From Aphanothece cf. minutissima CCALA 015 (lineage in GTDB: Bacteria; Cyanobacteriota; Cyanobacteriia; PCC-6307; Cyanobiaceae), in NCBI GenBank assembly GCA_003003925.1, contig PVWP01000002.1, positions 186,001 through 250,000 on the forward strand: a DNA stretch of 64,000 bases, read 5' to 3'. Positions 61,108 to 64,000 of the stretch are shown in pieces. The notes beneath the pieces were generated by a model. That model made no database searches, was not told the DNA's origin, and saw only the letters and a program-made list of their open reading frames with translations. The position numbers and the translations under genes are program-made. Numbering within the stretch: position 1 is the first letter of the stretch; every line of letters begins with the position of its first letter.

Positions 61108-61625
61108 GCACACTCAAGGCCTCCACGATTTCCACCTTGACCCTGCCCCCCCGCCCACTGCTGTTCGTGCTCGCCGCGGGGTGCGTGGGCGCCGCCCTGC
61201 TGGTGCTCCCGTCCCGCCCCGTCGCAGCCCAGGCGCCGGCCGCCACGGCCCAGGCGCCGCGCCCGAAGGCGCCCGCCACCGGCATGGTCACGATCGAGTC
61301 CGATGTGCAGCAGGCCGACAACCAGAACGGCATCGTCACCGCCACGGGCAACGTGCGGATCGTCTATGCCGATCGCGGCATGACGGCCACCTCGCGGCAG
61401 GCCCAGTACTTCAGCAACGAGGGGCGCCTGGTGCTCACCGGCGACGTCGATGTGATCGACACCGATGGCCAGCGCCTGCGGGCGGAGCGGCTGGTCTACC
61501 AGCTCGACAGCGAGCGCATGCTGGCGGAACCGCCGGCCGGCAAGCAGGTCTTCAGCAAGTTCCGCCTGCAGCAGCAGAGCACCTCCAAGCCTGACGCAGC
61601 CAAGCCTGCTCCCCCCAAGCCGTGA
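61104..61625 (+). CDS. LptA/OstA-like lipopolysaccharide transport protein
   Basis: A 173-aa periplasmic protein. A signal peptide (about residues 17-42, ending at VAAQA) precedes a beta-jellyroll OstA/LptA domain: VTIESDVQQADNQNGIVTATGNVRIVY, TATSRQAQYFSNEGRLVLTGDVDVID and GQRLRAERLVYQLDSERMLAE. A Pro/Lys-rich tail follows. It would bridge lipopolysaccharide across the periplasm between LptB2FGC and LptD. It precedes lptB (4-bp overlap, GTGA), as in other cyanobacteria. The start is a TTG. Confidence 0.88.
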   Translation: MSTLKASTISTLTLPPRPLLFVLAAGCVGAALLVLPSRPVAAQAPAATAQAPRPKAPATGMVTIESDVQQADNQNGIVTATGNVRIVYADRGMTATSRQAQYFSNEGRLVLTGDVDVIDTDGQRLRAERLVYQLDSERMLAEPPAGKQVFSKFRLQQQSTSKPDAAKPAPPKP

Positions 61626-62350
61626 GCCTGGTTCTGGAGAGGGTGGCCATCACCCTCGCCGGCCGCCCCCTGGTGACCGACGTGAGCCTGGATCTCCACC
61701 CAGGGGAGGTGGTGGGGCTGCTGGGGCCGAACGGGGCCGGCAAGACCACCACGTTCAACCTGATCACCGGCCTGCTGCGGCCCGACTGCGGTGAGGTGCT
61801 GCTGGATGGGCAGTCGGTGGCCCACCTGCCCATGCCCCGCCGTGCCCGTCTGGGCATCGGTTATCTGCCCCAGGAGGCGAGCGTGTTCCGCCAGCTCAGC
61901 GTCCGCGACAACCTGATGCTCGCCCTGCAGGAAAGCGGCTCGGAGCCCGCCGGACGCCGTCGGCGCCTGGAGGTGCTGATCGAGGACTTCCACCTCAGCG
62001 GCTTCCAGAACCGCCGCGGCTACCAGCTCTCCGGCGGGGAGCGGCGCCGCTGCGAGGTGGCCCGCGCCCTGGCGGTGGGGGACCAGGGCCCCCGCTACCT
62101 GCTACTGGACGAACCCTTCGCGGGGGTGGATCCCATGGCCGTCGCCGATCTCCAGGCCCTGATCGACAGCCTGCGCGGCCGTGGCATGGGCGTGCTGATC
62201 ACCGATCACAACGTCCGGGAGACCCTGGCGATCACCGACCGGGCCTACATCCTGGCCGATGGCAGGATCCTTGCCTCCGGTGCCTCCCATACCGTGGCCA
62301 ACGATCCCCTGGTGCGGCGTCACTACCTCGGCGAGGGCTTCCAGCTTTGA
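61622..62350 (+). CDS. lptB: Lipopolysaccharide export ABC ATPase LptB
   Basis: A 242-aa ATPase of the LptB2FG complex that extracts lipopolysaccharide from the inner membrane. Walker A GPNGAGKTT, Q-loop in YLPQEASVFRQLSVRDNL (typical LptB), signature LSGGERRRCEVARAL, Walker B YLLLDEPFAGVDP and H-loop TDHNVRETL are all present. The start is GTG, coupled to the LptA-like gene. The stop overlaps the TTG start of the permease gene. Confidence 0.94.
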   Translation: MSLVLERVAITLAGRPLVTDVSLDLHPGEVVGLLGPNGAGKTTTFNLITGLLRPDCGEVLLDGQSVAHLPMPRRARLGIGYLPQEASVFRQLSVRDNLMLALQESGSEPAGRRRRLEVLIEDFHLSGFQNRRGYQLSGGERRRCEVARALAVGDQGPRYLLLDEPFAGVDPMAVADLQALIDSLRGRGMGVLITDHNVRETLAITDRAYILADGRILASGASHTVANDPLVRRHYLGEGFQL

Positions 62351-63567
62351 AGGGGGCCCTGCTGGAGAAGCGCCCCACCTGGCTGCAGCTGCCGGGCGGC
62401 GAGCGGCTGCGTGACTGGAAGCGGGTCCCCCGCTGGCGGGATCTGCCCCTGCTCGACCGCTGGCTGCTGCAGGAACTGCTGGGCCCGTTGCTGTTCGGCA
62501 TCGCCGCCTTCACCGCCGTGTCCCTGTCGGTGGGGGCGGTGTTCGAGCTGGTGCGCCGGGTGGCCGAGTCGGGGCTGCCGGTGATGGCGGCCATCCAGGT
62601 GCTGCTGCTGCGCCTGCCCTCCTTCCTGGTCCTCTCCTTCCCGATGGCCACCCTGATGGCCACCCTGCTGGCCTACAGCCGCCTCTCGGGGAGCAGCGAA
62701 CTGACCGCCCTGCGCAGCGTGGGCGTGAGCACCCGCCGCATGGTGCTGCCGGCCATGGCCCTGGCCCTGGTGATGACCCTGCTGACCTTCGTGTTCAACG
62801 ACGCGATCGTGCCGCGGGCGAATCTGGCGGCCACCAACAGCCTGGAGCGGGCCCTCGGCAAGGCCATCGCCACCGAGCAGAGCGACAACGCCCTCTATTC
62901 CCGCTTCACCGACGTCAAGCTGGCCAACGGCGAATCAGTCAAGTGGCTGACCCACATCTTCCATGCCCGCCAGTTCCGCAAGGGGGTCATGCTCGATGTC
63001 ACCCTGCTCGACTTCTCCCGCCACGGCTACCGGCAGATGCTCACCGCACTCACCGGCAAGTGGAACGAGAAGGAGGGCATGTGGGAGTTCAACAAGGGCC
63101 GCATCACCAACATCGACGTGGCCAGCGGCACCACCACCTCCGCGAGCTTCGACCGTTACCTCTACCCCTTCACCCGGGACCCGATCGAGGTGGCCCAGCT
63201 GCCCACAGACGCCAGCACCATGACGGTGGGCCAGGCCCTCACGGCGGAGCGGCTGCTGCTGGAGGCCAACAACACCAAGGAGGCGCGGCGGCTGCGGGTG
63301 CGCATCCAGGAGAAGTTCGCCTTTCCGGCCATCTGCCTGGTGTTCGGTCTGATCGGCAGCAGCCTGGGGGTGCGCCCCAATTCCCGCACCAGCCGCAGCC
63401 AGGGGTTCGGCATCAGCGTGCTGCTGATCTTCGGCTACTACCTGATGTCCTTCATCTTCAGCTCCCTGGGGATCACGGGCACCCTGATGCCCTTCCTGGC
63501 GGCCTGGCTGCCGGTGGTCATCGGCCTGGCCGGCGGGCTCTGGCTGCTGCGGCAGGCCAGCCGCTGA
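62347..63567 (+). CDS. LptF/LptG family permease
   Basis: A 406-aa membrane subunit of the lipopolysaccharide exporter. Six helices are expected in two groups of three, with a periplasmic beta-jellyroll between (about 150-290). LDRWLLQELLGPLLFGIAAFTAV, LPSFLVLSFPMATLMATLLAYSRLSGSSELTALRSVG and the coupling-helix region fit LptF/G. Cyanobacteria usually have one such gene for a homodimer or a second elsewhere. The TTG start overlaps lptB by four bases. Confidence 0.92.
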   Translation: MKGALLEKRPTWLQLPGGERLRDWKRVPRWRDLPLLDRWLLQELLGPLLFGIAAFTAVSLSVGAVFELVRRVAESGLPVMAAIQVLLLRLPSFLVLSFPMATLMATLLAYSRLSGSSELTALRSVGVSTRRMVLPAMALALVMTLLTFVFNDAIVPRANLAATNSLERALGKAIATEQSDNALYSRFTDVKLANGESVKWLTHIFHARQFRKGVMLDVTLLDFSRHGYRQMLTALTGKWNEKEGMWEFNKGRITNIDVASGTTTSASFDRYLYPFTRDPIEVAQLPTDASTMTVGQALTAERLLLEANNTKEARRLRVRIQEKFAFPAICLVFGLIGSSLGVRPNSRTSRSQGFGISVLLIFGYYLMSFIFSSLGITGTLMPFLAAWLPVVIGLAGGLWLLRQASR

Positions 63568-63622
63568 GGCCCCACCGGGGGGACGGCACGGCAAAGTGGA
63601 TCGGTTTCGATCCGCTCCCTTG

Positions 63623-64000
63623 GTGAACGATCCGGTCATCGGTCTCGGCCTCGCGGCCTTCGCCCTGCTCCTTCTGGTGCTGCCCATCGCCTTCTGGTCC
63701 GTCAGCGGCGGCCAGAGCAACCCGGTGGTCAGGATCCTGGTGGCCTCGGCCAATCTCTGCCTCACGGCCCAGCTGGTGCTGCGCTGGTGGGAGTCGGGCC
63801 ACTTCCCGATCAGCAACCTCTACGAGTCGCTCTGTTTCCTGGCCTGGGCCTGCACCCTCACCCAGCTGCTGGTGGAGCGCAGCTGGCCCAACCCGCTGGT
63901 GGCGGCGGCGGCCACGCCGATGGGTCTGGGCTGTGTGGCCTTCGCCAGCTTCGCCCTGCCGGATCGCCTCCAGGAGGCCTCGCCCCTGGTGCCGGCCCTG
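63623..64000 (+). CDS. ccsB: Cytochrome c biogenesis protein CcsB/CcsA (5' part, cut by window end)
   Basis: The first 126 codons of a heme-handling membrane protein of the system II (Ccs/Res) pathway that attaches heme to c-type cytochromes of the thylakoid. Helices alternate with the motif HFPISNLYESLCFLAW, which is characteristic of CcsA/Ycf5 proteins. The start is GTG at 63623. It follows the lpt genes, an arrangement common in picocyanobacteria. The WWD heme motif would lie beyond the window. Confidence 0.88.
   Translation, partial: MNDPVIGLGLAAFALLLLVLPIAFWSVSGGQSNPVVRILVASANLCLTAQLVLRWWESGHFPISNLYESLCFLAWACTLTQLLVERSWPNPLVAAAATPMGLGCVAFASFALPDRLQEASPLVPAL

Overview
The window is a gene-dense, very GC-rich piece of chromosome from a unicellular cyanobacterium of the Synechococcus/Cyanobium (picocyanobacterial) group. 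The evidence is a set of oxygenic-phototroph genes (psb28, apcF, pcyA, chlP, gun4, ferredoxin-sulfite reductase, sipA) together with small conserved proteins typical of that group. Phycobilisome genes are present (apcF, pcyA), so this is not a typical Prochlorococcus. I see no rRNA, tRNA, CRISPR array, insertion sequence or phage gene. Only one stretch over 300 bp (58551-58885) lacks a gene, and it is a structured leader upstream of typA.

Layout. 1-9.0 kb: 5' end of ruvA, a lipoprotein, a Na+/H+ antiporter and an EamA permease, dnaG, a GAF/degenerate-GGDEF protein, and an SOS operon (umuD-umuC) behind a near-perfect cyanobacterial LexA box. 9.2-18.8 kb: an EAL phosphodiesterase, DUF2721 and HPP membrane proteins, yraN, ksgA-ispE-DUF3082, a 31-codon membrane ORF, pdhB, secD-secF. 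18.8-25.2 kb: two tandem AI-2E family permeases with psb28, gun4, an anti-sigma-type ATPase, a glutamine synthetase paralogue that has lost its metal-ligand residues, and apcF. 25.3-33.4 kb: two PLP enzymes, tadA, a DUF697 GTPase overlapping an FHA-domain class A PBP, lspA, bioY. 33.5-40.3 kb: sipA, a pair of M16 peptidases (one active-type, one inactive-type), pcyA, a devBCA exporter, and a small basic protein followed by a good intrinsic terminator. 40.4-51.7 kb: a GT2 glycosyltransferase, rpsB-tsf, recG, a D-Ala-D-Ala dipeptidase, sir, glyS. 51.7-56.2 kb: a three-gene type III polyketide synthase operon (methyltransferase, flavoprotein, PKS) and a CNNM/HlyC transporter. 56.2-64 kb: chlP, a VanY-like carboxypeptidase, typA, DUF309, an lptA-like gene, lptB, lptF/G, and the 5' end of the cytochrome c maturation gene ccsB.

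How it fits together. Most of the window is core housekeeping. It covers DNA replication and repair (ruvA, dnaG, umuDC, recG), translation (rpsB, tsf, glyS, typA, ksgA, tadA), envelope building (secDF, PBP, lspA, lpt genes, peptidases) and pigment or photosystem supply (gun4, chlP, pcyA, apcF, psb28, ispE). Genes are tightly packed, with many 1-4 bp ATGA/TTGA/TGATG overlaps that imply translational coupling.

The most unusual content is: (1) the type III PKS operon, which looks like an accessory insertion between glyS and chlP; (2) a glutamine synthetase-like pseudoenzyme next to apcF; (3) a UmuD encoded without its cleavable N-terminal arm, directly under a LexA box; (4) structured leaders before rpsB and typA.
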